Source: Phaeosaccion multiseriatum (Eukaryota; Ochrophyta, other classes). From it: 64,000 nucleotides of DNA. Both the position numbers and the translations under genes were made by a program. Below the pieces are notes generated by a model. The model worked only from the letters and a program-made list of their open reading frames with translations, made no database searches and had not been told where the DNA came from. Below are positions 34,412 to 46,127 of the stretch, one piece after another. The stretch's first letter is position 1. Each line of letters starts with the position of its first letter. The stretch is from contig OZ218961.1 of assembly GCA_965112735.1 (NCBI GenBank), forward strand, positions 3,269,848 to 3,333,847. The letters run 5' to 3'.

Positions 34412-34665
34412 TTCTCCCTCCCCAAAGGGCCCTCCTCAGGAAGGAAAGTACTCTCTCACACACAGCCTCCTCCTCAATCCTCACGCTGCCCCGCTGGCTT
34501 GGAAAACTTCCAGCAGAATTCACCCACTGACTTACAGGAATGAGCTCGAGAAGCATCCCTGCGATGGGTTGTTAAAGGCTACTTTTTACAGTTACAGAAA
34601 AAAAATCGAGAGAATGCAGGGTGAGCACACAGTGTGAAGGCTATCGCCTGGACACCTGCGCAGAC

Positions 34666-35356
34666 ATGGGCATGACGGCGCTCCAGAGGGAGAAGATGGC
34701 CGCGGCAGGCACGGCGGTGGTAAGTGCCGTGAGGGCCTGTACTCTCGGCTGCCAGCACCTCGTGCTGGGTCATGACACTTGCTTGGGCCTCCGTCGTCGC
34801 CCACTGAATGAGACGACACGAGCTAAGCTCAACCGACACTAACTACCCCAACCCTCTCCCCTCTGTCCCAACAGGACCCTGCGCTTCTGCCCGAGAGTCA
34901 AATACGCCCCTGGGTGACCGACGAGGCGGCCAATGAAGAGGTGCGTGTGTTCTGGCGTTGGTGTGTGCATGTTGGCGTTGTGACAGGAGAATGTCCCACG
35001 GAAGTAATGTGGAGTGCTGACGCTGCGCTGACCGTCCTCCGACTCTCTCTACTTTGCCTTGATTGCGATGGCCTGCGCCGCTCACTGCGTGGTTGCTCAG
35101 TTCGAGAAGTTGCTGGAGAGCATGGAGCATACGCTGTCGTTGACCTCGCCAATCAAGGTGTTGCAGGTGCGTGGGTGCGTGCACCTCTACGAGGTGGAGA
35201 GGGCCCAAGGGGCGCGCGAGGAGGTGCCGCAGCTCAGAGCTCAGATCTGACACCTTCATCGCTCTCGCCCTCTCTCTCCCTCTCTCTCCCCTCCTCTCTA
35301 TCCATCTCCCTCTCTCCCCCCCTCCCCGCCCCCCCCCCCTCTCACTCTCCCCCTCT

Positions 35357-35391
<35 letters not shown>

Positions 35392-38172
35392 CTCTCTCTC
35401 TCTGTGTCTCCCTCTCCCTCTCTACATACATCTGTCCATCCCCATGGCAGGGAGCCTCTGAGATCGACAAGGTGCTTCATGGCGACACCAGGGTGGACAA
35501 GTTCCTAGAGGCCATGGCCAAGCTCGCGGAGACGGAGGACTGGACGAGCAAGTTCGATCGGCCCCGCATGGCGCCTGAGGCGGTAAGTGCGAGCGTGGGT
35601 ACTGTACGAGAGGAGTAGGAATCCAAAGAATACATAGGCATCCATAGGCATCCATCCTGTTTGGAAGAGCTCATGCTGCCTAAGGGAAGCGAAAGAGTAT
35701 TGTATCCGCGACCCGCTGAACGAACACAATCGCTTCTTGTGCCCCCTTCCCCTGCGTGGTATGCTTTGGTTAGGTGAACGGCAAGCTTTGCTGTCTCTAC
35801 ACGCAGGCCAAGCTTAACAGCGATTATTGGGAGATGCTCGGCAAGGAGGGAGGGCCCGATTACCCCCCCTGGGCTCTGGAGGAGGCACGGGCCGCAATCG
35901 AGCGCGCTCGCCAGAAGCAAGAGAGCGAGGAGATGAAGGAGAAGGAGGAGAAGGAGGTGGAGGAGGACGGGGAGGGAGGGGCGGAGGGGGAGGTGGAGGT
36001 GGACAAGGGTGGAGAGGAGAGCGAGGAGGGCTGCCTCGGCACGTCGCTGGCAGAGGACCCGGAGGTGGCGGAGCTCCTGCAGCAGTTGGTGATACAGGAG
36101 CGGCCCGAGTCAGACGCTACCCTGCCGGCAGATGGGCCCACGGGCGAGGCGCGGGAGCAGGAGCAGGAGCAGCAGCAGCAGGAGATGGTGATACAGGAGC
36201 AGGAGGCGCCGAGCCAGAGCTTCGACATCTCTCGAATGAAGCTGGACGCAGGCAGGGCTGAACATGGGCCTGGCTTGCATGGGCCTGGGCCACGCTCTTG
36301 TGCAGGATCAGATATGTCTCAGCTGTCTCAAACGTCGCAACTGTCGAGAGTGTCGCGCCTCACGGGCAAGAGCGCCATCACCAAGCGGCTGCAGAGAGAA
36401 AGGAGGAAGGAGAGGGAGCGGAGACAAGAGCAGGAGAGGGCCAACGCACCCACCGAGGCCTCGCTGCTAGGGGAGGCGGCGGGGGCGGGGGGCAGTTCCA
36501 CGGGCATAGTGGAGCTGAACAAGAGGATACAGGCGGTGAAGGACAAGCAGGACAAAGGCGGCCTCACAATCAAGTACCGCAAGCAGACACCAACTGTGAG
36601 GAGGGCCAGGTGGATGCCCAGGGACCCCGGCATACTCGAGGAGCTGGAGAGGGAGCGCTTCATACGGGAGAGCGAGGCCATGGAGGAGATAGGGGGGGGT
36701 GTGGGGCAGAGGCAGGGGCAGGGGCTCACGGTCGGCATCAGCGTCAGCGGGGGAGTGCCCTCCTCCGCTCGTGGCAGGCCCGGCGGGGCAAACGACGCGG
36801 AGAGGGGTGATGTGGAGGCGTGGGCGAGGCAGCAGCAGCAGTTGGTGATACAGCAGCCCCCCCTGGGCAACAACGACGCCTCACAAGACCTGCCCTCCGA
36901 CCGGCGCACAACGCTGGGCGACTCAGTGACGCGGGCCTCTACAGTTGGCTCGGGCACGGGCAGAGACTCGCGCAGAGAGAGACGCCTCCCTTCAATGAGG
37001 GCTCGGAGCCCCTCTTCGCCTTTGCAGCACCGCCCCAGCAGCTGCGGCGAGCAAGAAGAGCAAGGGCAGGGCCACGGCCTCTCGCAGAGTGCGTCCATGC
37101 CCAACTTGGGCAGCTCGGTTGGGGGACCCAAGCGTGTGGGGCAGAAGAGCGTGGCTCAGACCATCCGTGGGCTTGACCGGAGGGGCGTTAATCCTCATAA
37201 CGTGCTGGGCAAGGCCTGCGCCGCCTCCAATGCGGTCAACGCCTTGCCGCAGGACGAGCTCTTCCTCAAGGCTCGACTTTTAATCTCGGGCATGAAGAAG
37301 AAGAACACCGTGGACCACACCTGGGACATTCTCGACAACACCAAGGGCTTCACCGAAAAGATGAAGGAGGTGAGGCCTTCGGAGGAGGGGGAGAGATGCA
37401 TGGGGGAGTGGGATGGGGTTGACGTGTGGGGTGCTCCGCTCCACTCAGGCCAAGAGCGAAGGTGTTCCTTTGTCTCCCTCCTCCCCTTTGCCACCCGCCA
37501 CCCCACTTTTGCTTAACCCTAACCCTTTTGCTTAACCCCTTTGCCACCCCGCTTTTGCTTAACCCTAACCCTTTTGCTTAACCTTCCCTAACCCTTTTGC
37601 TTAACCCTACCCTTTTGCTTAACCCTAACCCTTTTGCTTAACCTTCCCCTAACCCTTTTGCTTAACCCTACCCTTTTGCTTAACCCTAACCCTTGCCCGA
37701 GCTTGGCCCTGACCTGTTCCCTCGACCTCTAATTTGCTTGTACCACATGCGCTGTGTTGACTCGGCAGGAGGACTGCTGGACCACTGAGGCCACTCGAAG
37801 CCTGGGAGTGGCCAACACGCAAGTGTTCGACGAGGAGCGCAGGTGCAACCCCCTGCTGCCCGAGTACTGCATCAAGCAGAGCGACGCAAGGAAGTGGGGG
37901 GAGGAGGCCATCAAGTGCAAGGTACGTGTGTGACTGAGTGAGTGAGTGAGTGAGTGAGTGTATGTCTGTGTATTTGTGTGTGCGGATGAACAATGACATG
38001 AACACTTTCGAAGAGCATCCGCTGGGGGGGGGGGCGGGGGAAGCCTTGCGTGTTGGTCCTCTGCCTCAGCTGTGACTCACAGACACGTTGCTGCTCTGCC
38101 ATTTGTTGCCGCTGTGCTCAGGTGCCGCTCTATGTCAGTGGCAGCATGCGCATCAAGCCCGGGAAAACGTAG
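34666..38172 (+). CDS. Coiled-coil protein of unknown function
   Basis: Seven phase-0 exons: 34666-34719, 34875-34940, 35101-35166, 35451-35582, 35807-37369, 37769-37921 and 38122-38172, giving 694 aa if the ATG at 34666 is used. I do not recognise the family. The N-terminal 100 residues look globular and helical (FEKLLESMEHTLSL, ASEIDKVLHGDTRVDKFLEAMAKL). Acidic coiled coils follow (ARAAIERARQKQ, MKEKEEKEVEE), then a basic helix (KRLQRERRKERERRQEQERA) and Ser/Gln-rich linkers. A compact C-terminal part has LPEYCIKQSDARKWGEEAI. Three VIQ motifs (QQLVIQ, EMVIQ, QQLVIQ) come from the dispersed TTGGTGATAC element. Intron 6 is a telomere-like minisatellite. A cytoskeletal role is possible but unsupported. 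Confidence 0.72.
35277..35432. repeat. CT-rich microsatellite in an intron
   Basis: A near-continuous (CT)n/(CCCT)n tract occupies most of intron 3 of the coiled-coil gene and runs toward the acceptor at 35449-35450. Confidence 0.9.
37500..37700. repeat. CTTTTGCTTAACCCTAACC minisatellite (telomere-like)
   Basis: Eight or so units of CTTTTGCTTAACCCTAACC and shorter variants lie in intron 6 of the coiled-coil gene. Each unit contains one to two TTAGGG complements, with TTTTGC between. Confidence 0.93.
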
Positions 38173-38500
38173 TTAGGCAAGAGCATATGGAAAGCATGTA
38201 GCGGCAGCGCTGTCAAGGAGAGGGGTGAGGGGCCACTGGGAAGGGGAGGGGAGGGGAACTTCATTGACTTAATAGGAGGGGAGGGGAGGGACGAATGTGA
38301 GGCATCGCAGCGGAGTAGTCGGCCGTGCGTCTTGTCTATTCTGCACTTGTCTGCGATCGTTCTCTTCTACCTCCTCTCGGGTTTCTCCAAGTTCTCCGAT
38401 GGCTCTCCGATGGTTCTCTTCTCTTCAAGCCCCCCTTTTCCTAAGAAAGGAAAATGAGTACACGATCTATTAGTTTGAGTTTCACCTGGTCACTTCGTAG
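38173..38500. other. Convergent intergenic region, no gene seen
   Basis: Between the coiled-coil gene stop (+) and the kinesin stop (-). Short GGGGA repeats; no other feature recognised. Confidence 0.5.
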
Positions 38501-41500
38501 TTAGTAAGCCTGTGGAGCCCTCTCTTGTCCGCCGCGAGTCCCGTCTTTGGCCGCGGACTTGGGCCTCCCCCCCCTCCCCCCCCCACTGCGCTGCTCTGTG
38601 GAGGGCGGTCGGTACTCCTCCAGACGAGAGGCCAACGCCAGAGCCGCAGAAGAGGGGTTAGGGTTAGGGTTAGGTGCGTTGGAAGGGTGTGACGAGCGGG
38701 TCTCCCCCCTGCTGCTGCCCCTGCTGCTGCCCCTGCTGCTGCCCCTGCTGTTCGCGCTGCTGCTCCTGCTGCCGCTCCTGCTGCCGCTCCTGCTGCCACT
38801 CCTGCCAGCCGAAGAGCCTGCCACCCTGCCGCTGCTTCTATTGCTGCCCGCGCTAAGGCCTCGCCCTGCTGTCCCTGTATCACCAACTGATGCCCCTCCT
38901 GCCTGTATGTCGTCCTGCTCGTCCTCCGCCTCTAGCTCGAAGTCGTCACTGCCGTAGTCGCTACCGTAATCGTCGTCTCCGCCCCCTCTACTTCCACTGC
39001 CATCCCTGCTTCCTGCACTGCTCACACTCAGGCGGGCCGTGCTCGGCGTGCGAATGGGGGGGAACTTGGGAGGCACTCCGATGGCGGCCTCTTGCGCTGT
39101 ATCACCAACTGCCCCCCCTGCCCCTCCAACTGCCGCCACCTCCGCCGCCGCTACTGCTGCCGCAGCAGAAGAACCCCCCCCCTCGGGTCTTCGGGGGCTG
39201 TGGGCGGCGGTAAGGGCGGCGGCGGCGGCGGCGGCGGCGGAGGAGGAGGACCTCCTGCGAGGGCTTGGACTGGACTGTATTGGACTGTCCGTCCCCCCCG
39301 TGGAGGGCCCCCTCGGGGAGAGATCGACGCCCCCCTCTTGTTCCTCGCTGCTGCCGCTTCTGCTCGTCGCGCTCTTGCTCTTCCTCTTGCGCTTGCTGGC
39401 GGTGCTGCTGCCCCCGGGGGAGGCGATGGAGTGCCGTCTGCTGCCTTCCCCATCCCTGGGGGTGGAGCTCCCTCCCCCCATGCAAAGCCCTTGGCCTGCC
39501 TTGAGCTGCTGCACCTCTCGGTACCTCTGCGCTGCTAGACCGCTCTCAAGCTCTGCGTGTTCGTCCTGCAGATCCGTCCAGCGGTCCGTGAGCCTCACGT
39601 ACGACTCCTGCAGGGCCTCGAGGTCCTCGGTCTTATCCACGAGCATGCCGTACAGCTCCTCTTCATTGAACCTGTGTGTCCAGGCATACGGGCAGCGAGA
39701 GAGGAAGTGAGGGGGGGGTGGGGGGAGGGAGAGAGAGAGAGAGGGTGGCAACGCATGGCAGGCAGGTCGACAGGTAAGGCAGACAGACAAGCAAGCAGGC
39801 AGGCAGGCAGGTAGAAAGGCAAAGCAGGCGCAAGGCTTAGCAAGTAAGAATGGCGTGGTGCGTGCGTGTCCCCCCCCCCTGACCTGGCGAGGTCTCTCTC
39901 CTCCGTGAGGACGTGTATGGTGCTCTCCATCTCGTCCCTTTCCCTTCCCTGCTCCACTCCAAACTGCTCCAATCCGCCCACCCTTCGCTTTGCCGCCTCT
40001 GCCTCCTCTCGACTGCGCTCAAGCTCCAAGCTCACGCGTTGGTGCTCCAGCCGAGAGCGCTCCTCCTCTGCTTGCAGGTGCAGCAGAGAGGCCTGCCAAG
40101 CCCCGAGGGGAGAGAGGGAGGGAGGGAAGGAGGGAGCATGTCGAGGGTTGAGACAGATGAATGCGTGAGCGCAAACAAGAGCCACAGATGGCGATCGGGA
40201 GTTAGGATTCACAGATGGCGATCGGGAGTTAGGGTTCCGTCTCTCAGCAAAGCCTCTCTCGCTCCTTCGAGCAGCATGCACACACAGATACGCCCCTCCC
40301 ACCAACGCGCACCCATCCACGCACGCACGCACACACACACGCACGCACCCACCCACCCACCTGTATGCGCATGTTGTCGTCCTCCATGTCCCTGAGCCTT
40401 GCCTGCAGCGCGGCCTCCCTCTCCTCCAGTTGCCTCTTGTCGTCCTCTGCGCGAGTGAGGCGCTTCTCGAGTCCCTCCAGGTGGTCCGACAGCTTGGCGT
40501 GCCTCCTACGGTCCGTGAGGGAGGCCCTGAGCGCGTTGAGCTCCACCCTCCCCTGCAGGGCACTCACGGCGCGGCACATGCTAGCCAGGAGGGCGGACAA
40601 GTCCAGGCAGGGCCGTCTCCAGGGGGGCACGGGAAGTTCCGACGACGGCGGCTCGGAGCCTCTCCTCCTCGGCGGCCTCAGTACAGTGGCGAGGAGCTTG
40701 AAGGGCAGGAGGGGAGTCGAGACTGGAGAGAAGCACAGCCGCGCGAAGCCTGCCCCGCCGATGACGTCATTAGTGACGTCAGCAGAGAGGGCGATGGGCG
40801 GCCCCCCAAGCCTGCCCGTGCCCCTCGCCTGCCACGTGTCGGAAGAAGCGGCCCGAGTCTCCAGAGTGAAGGTGAAGGCCTGTCCCGCCCCTGCCTGTCC
40901 CGCCCCTGCCTGTCCCGCCCCTGCCTGTCCCGCCCCTGCCTCCCCCCCCTCCAATGCCGGCAGCCCTGCGGCGATGGCGAGAAGCTGCAGAAAGCGGTTG
41001 GTCTGTCCTGCCTCCTGTCCACTCACGATGTTGCTTCCCTTAGCGGGCGGCTCCTCCAGCCCCAAACGGGCCTGCACCGCCTCCACCATGTCCTCCATGA
41101 GGCCCAGTCTCTCGCTCTTGCCCTTGAGCCCGCCCCACTCCCGCCGCCCCTGTAGCACAGCCTTGCCGAAGGAGGAGGGAGACGCGGCCTCCACCCTCGT
41201 GAATATGTCGAACATGAACTTGACGGGAGGCTTGGTCAGGAGCTTGGTGGGGGGCGTAGTCCTGAGCAGCGCTTTCCACTCGAATACTTTCCCCAGGGCT
41301 TCCGCCGTGCGCCCCGTGTCAGAGTCTGCCTCCGCCACTGCGTCCGCCACCGCTGTCCTCGCTGCTGCTGATTCTCCTCCTTCTTCTGATCCTCCTCCTC
41401 CTCCTCCTCCTCCTCCTCCTCCTCCTCCTCCTCCTCCTCCTCCTCCTCCTCCTCCTCCTCCTCCTCCTCCTCCTCCTCCTCCTCCTCCTCCTCCTCCTCC

Positions 41501-41978
41501 TCCTCCTCCTCCTCCTCCTCCTCCTCCTCCTCCTCCTCCTCCTCCTGCTCCTCCTCCTCCTCCTCCTCCTCCTCCTCCTCCTCCTCCTCCTCCTCCTCCT
41601 CCTCCTCCTCCTCCTCCTCCTCCTCCTCCTCCTCCTCCTCCTCCTCCTCCTCCTCCTCCTCCTCCCTCTTGCTCTCCTTCTTGCTGGGACCTATCTACAG
41701 CGCTCTCCACCCCCACCGCTCGTACCCCCTGGAGTCTGTCCCCCGGGAGTCCCCCTCCCAGGGCCGCTACATCGACCTCGATCCACGCCACACCCTCCCC
41801 CGGGGCCCCCTCCCCCGGGGGCGTCCCCGGCACCGTCCATACGCCCTCCTCTGTGCAGGAGCAGCGCTCCTTCACGCCATCTGTGACTGTCACGGCCACG
41901 GATTCGAGAGCGCCTTCCTGCGGCGCAGAGACAGAGGCACAGACAGAGCTTCCCTCCCCCTCCCCCCCCCCCTCTCCT

Positions 41979-42017
<39 letters not shown>

Positions 42018-44772
42018 AGGAGAAGCGCTCGAATGCCCTCCGTGGCGTGGCGCAGAGCAGCCATGGCGGCGTCCCTTCTCTCCCCAAGGGCCTGCTCCTC
42101 CTCTCCCCCGCCCCCCTCTTCCCCTAACCCTACCCCACCGCCCCCTTCCTCGGCCCCCAAGCCTGTCGTGGCCTCTTCCATGAGCCTCTGCGCGGCTTGC
42201 GTGAGGCCCCTCCACCCGTCCTTCTCCTCCCCCCCGGCCCTCTCCTGCAAGTCCTTCCTTTTGTCGTGCACCTGCCTAAGTAACATCATCACCGCCCTCC
42301 CCGCCTCATCGAGCCTCTGCTGCTGTGGGACGGAGGAGCCTTCCCCACCCCCCTTGGAGGCCTCTGAGGCCTCTCCTTCATCTGCTGCCATCTCCCCCTC
42401 CCCGGTCTGTTGCTTGGGCATGCCCGCTAGGAAGGCCCTGATGGTCCCCTCCAGGCTGGAGTAAGCGCCCCCCTCATCGAAGAGCTCCGCCCTGGTGCTC
42501 TGTAGCTTTAAATGACTCACGCTCAGCGACTCTAACCGGGCCTGGAGCTGCCGCAGTAGAGACGCATCGTACTCGCCGCTTTGGGCAGGGGCAGGGGCAG
42601 CGGCAGCGGCAGTAGTTGGTGATACAGCAGCGCCTCCGCAGAGCCCCTCCACGTCGGCCACGAGGGCATTGCGGTATACAGAGAGCACAGTGGCCTCCTG
42701 CCCCGCCCTCTGCTCCAGGCACCGCAGTTGGTCATACAGCCCCAGCCATTGCGGACCAGGCAGGCCCTCTCCCGCTCCTATCGCCTCCCCCACTGCCTCC
42801 CCCACCTCGCGCACAGACAGCTCGAGGTCTCCCTTCTCCTCGAGGGCCTGCCAGCGTCTGTCCCTCTCGCGCTGTACCCGTTGGGCCTCCTCCTGGAGCT
42901 TCTTCTGCAGCTGGCGGCGCTCCTGCTCGTGAGCGCTGGACTGCCTGGCCCTGTCCTCCCAACTCATCTTCATTTGCCGCTCCATGTCCTGCAGGGCCTT
43001 TGCCTGGGTCTCGTAGCGCACTTCCTCGGCAGAGGGCGCCATACCCGAGCCTGAGCTGCCGCCGCCCTCCCCGCCCTGAGAGAAAGGAGAGAGACGGGGA
43101 TGGACAAGCAGCAGTTGGTGATACAGCACAGGGAGAAACGCGATATCGCTTGGGGCCTCAAATCATTCCCATCATTCGGAAGCCAGACCCCCCCCTCCCC
43201 ACTGGGGACACCCCACCCCCTGGGGATGTAAGCCCACCTCGGAATGAAGGCCCACTTACCTGGTGCGCCGCGGCGAGCTTCTCCTTGAGCATGCGGATCT
43301 CTTCATTCAGTCTGTCACAGATGGCAGAACAGGGATGGCAGCCGAAGAATGCAGCAGAAGAAGCAGAGGGAGCGAGTGGTTGAGGCAGGCAGCAGGCAGG
43401 TAGGTCCTCCTCCCTCTTCATTTCATCCTCAGTGCAACCCCCCCCCCCCCCTTCCGTGAGACTGACTGACTGACTGACTGACTGACTGACTGACTGACTG
43501 ACTGACTGACTGACTGACCTGCCCACTGCGCTAGCCTCCTCGTTCTTGACGGCGTTGACCTTGATGGTCTTTGCCCTCGAAGCGTACTTGAGCGTGGACA
43601 GCGTCTCGTCGAAGTTGCACGCAGCAGGGGACAGCGCCGCCAGCATGGCTGCATTTGGCAAGGGCCAGGCAGATGCACAGCAACGCAGCGCAACACGCCG
43701 CACCAAGAGGGGCAACTCTGAGTGACGTCATGCATCACATATGCAGTCACCATAGCACCACATCTGCTACCCCACCTTACCTGTGAGCGAGTTGCCCCCT
43801 AGGGACTCCTGCAGCACCCTCGTGAGCTTCGAATTGCGGTACGGCACAAACACGTTCTTCTTGCCCTTGCCCACCTGGGATACGCGACCACACGCACACG
43901 CACGCACACGCACGCACATAGACACACAAGCACACGCGCACGAGCAAGGGTTTTGGCGGATGGGCGGGCAGGAAGGTTGGGAGACAGGCAGGCAGATAGG
44001 CAGTCAGGCAGGCATACGGGTAAGCAAGACTCTGTTGAGCTGTACGCTTCGCCTTACGCCTTACACACACCTCCACGAGCGCGTTGATGACGTTTCCAAG
44101 TGCTGAGAGCGACTGATTGATGTTGGATCCCTCCTTCAGACGCGCCCCCGACGCCCCCGTGCTCTTTTGCCGCTCGCTGCCGGCCAGATCCACCAAGTTG
44201 ACCTGCGTTGGAAGTCAATGGACTGCTTTAGTGGGCAGACCTCGCCACAGCCGCCCAGAGGGCGTTGGGAAGCTATCAAGCCTCCGGAAGAGCAGAGCCG
44301 GCTGACAAGCGGGTCACCAAGCATACCGCATCAGCTGCCATCCTCTATCTTCCCCTGCCCTTCACCTTGGCGAAGGTGGCCTTGGTCTCGTCCCCCTGCG
44401 AGTCCTTCTGGTGCAGCTTGATGGTGAAGACGGAGTGGCTGCGGCTGCTGGAGCTGTTCATCTTGGTGCTGCCCACGGTGCGGCTTGCCATGCCCTGGTC
44501 GATGAGAGAGTGCATCTTCTCGGGGCCGTCCACTACCATCTCGTGCAGGCCCTTCACGTAGATGCCCAGCGCGGGGTGCTCTCTGGACCAGGGGTAGAGT
44601 CAGGGTCAGAGGGAGGGAGGGAGAAGGAATGGTTCGTTTGAGCGACAATGGCGTCAGCTGCGGTGGAGGTAGAGCAAAGAAAAACTGAGGCTAGGGGGAG
44701 GAGTCACTCCACGCACTAACAAGCGGGTAGCCCCACCTCCCTCTCCGGACCGACGGGCACGCACATACGCGC

Positions 44773-44812
<40 letters not shown>

Positions 44813-45781
44813 GATATCGAGGCCGTGCCCCTTCTTCTTGCGATTGTCGGGGTCAAGCAAATCGTACACCACCTCGTTGTAAATCTCGAAGTAGGAGCAC
44901 GTCACCTGCCAGGGAGGAGAGACAGCGTCAGAAGGCGAGGGGAGAGTCAGGGCAGACAGGCAGGCGGGCGGGCAGGACCGGACAGCCGCCGCATCCCCCT
45001 CGTGTAGGTCTCGACTACCAGACGACCAACACACGTACCAGGAACATGGTGGTGGGGCTGTCGGCCTTTTCCTTCGTAATCCGCTTGAATAGGTCCCTGA
45101 GGGGGGAGGGAGACACGTCAGCATGGAGGGGATGGAGGGAATGGACGCGCGTGGACTGGGCATGAAGACTGCGGCCCTCACGTACGTATCACGTACGTGT
45201 TCATGCGGGGGATGATGCCCGCCAGGTCGTCGCTGCTCGGGTCTCCCTGCATGCTCCACGTCTTACCGCTGCCAGTCTGCCCGTACGCGAAGATGGTGCA
45301 GTTGTAGCCTGCAGGCAAAGGCACGAGGCACGGCGGGTTCACGGTGATGTATACCAACGGGGAGGGGGTATTAGTTCACACAGTAGAACAGCAGACAGGC
45401 CTCGAAGGGCCGTTGCTGGAGGGAGTGAGGCGCACCTGCGAAGGCCTTGTCGAGAGCAGGCACCCCCACATCTGTCCACAGCTCCTCCTGAGCTGTTTCC
45501 GGGCTGTAAATGAGGTCAAAGCTGAAGCGATGGATCTGCAGCCAAGAAGCAAACGGACGAGGACAGCGGCATGTCAGGCCAAGGCAAGAGGCAGGACTAC
45601 TGGAGATGTCAGGACCTACCTCTCCCGCTCTACTGGGGTCTTCAATGGTGATAGCGCTGTCCTGAAAGCTGACGCAGCTCTTCTCTTGATCGCGCTTCTC
45701 CTTGCTGTTCTGCGGGCGGCACCGCACGGCCACTTTGATATTTGTGGTGTCATCGTGAGTGTCCTCCTCTGGTCCCGCCAT
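38501..45781 (-). CDS. Kinesin with long tail and polyglycine tract
   Basis: Thirteen exons keep phase: 45781-45620, 45535-45436, 45308-45197, 45096-45039, 44905-44811, 44582-44366, 44202-44071, 43874-43781, 43648-43519, 43311-43260, 43075-40361, 40092-39884 and 39671-38501, giving 1748 aa. The N-terminal motor (1-365) shows [10 protein letters not shown], the P-loop [15 protein letters not shown], switch [13 protein letters not shown], switch [22 protein letters not shown], and [15 protein letters not shown] before a short neck coil. N-terminal motors walk toward microtubule plus ends; the neck resembles kinesin-3, but I see no FHA domain. The tail has coiled coils ([39 protein letters not shown]) and about 92 consecutive glycines (one Ala) near residues 855-946. 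Two VGDT and one LYDQL arise from the dispersed motif. Confidence 0.9.
38654..38677. repeat. Interstitial telomere repeat inside a kinesin exon
   Basis: Three TTAGGG units on the plus strand are read on the minus strand as NPNPNPN in the kinesin tail (residues [11 protein letters not shown]). Confidence 0.95.
41391..41665. repeat. (TCC)n / (GGA)n trinucleotide expansion, coding
   Basis: About 91 perfect TCC triplets with one substitution (G at 41547) lie in kinesin exon 11. On the sense strand it is (GGA)n in the glycine frame, so it reads polyGly with one Ala. Confidence 0.98.
43456..43518. repeat. (GACT)n tetranucleotide beginning at a splice donor
   Basis: About fifteen GACT units. On the sense strand they read (GTCA)n starting at the first base of kinesin intron 9 (AG|GTCAGTCAGTCA). 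Confidence 0.95.
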
Positions 45782-46127
45782 CTTGCCTCTTCTCGCACCA
45801 ACAGCAGAAGGTGCGGGAGCTCAAGGCCCCTTTCGATTACTCGCACTCCGGGCCACCTTTGTTGCAGCCAGCCAGGGGAAAAAAAGTAACGTTCACCTTT
45901 ACTTTTAGGCAGGATGGCACTCCACCGCCAATCTGCCACACTGCGACTATCGTGCATCGTGCATGGTACGCCGGCGTGTCCCCTTTACACATCCCCTTGA
46001 GGAAACAGAAGTAGAGAAACAAAAGCAGGCAAAGAGCAGGCAACGGCAGGAAGGAACGACTGGAATTGATTTCCTTCCAGTCCTGTGTACCGCACCGCCT
46101 GAAGAAGACCTATGCTCTTCTCCCAGG
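45782..46127. promoter_or_regulatory. Divergent promoter region, kinesin / Cys-His protein
   Basis: About 345 bp separate the kinesin start (45781, minus) and the chosen start of the Cys/His protein (46128, plus). An in-frame upstream ATG at 45963 could lengthen the latter by 55 residues. No specific element is recognised. Confidence 0.4.
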
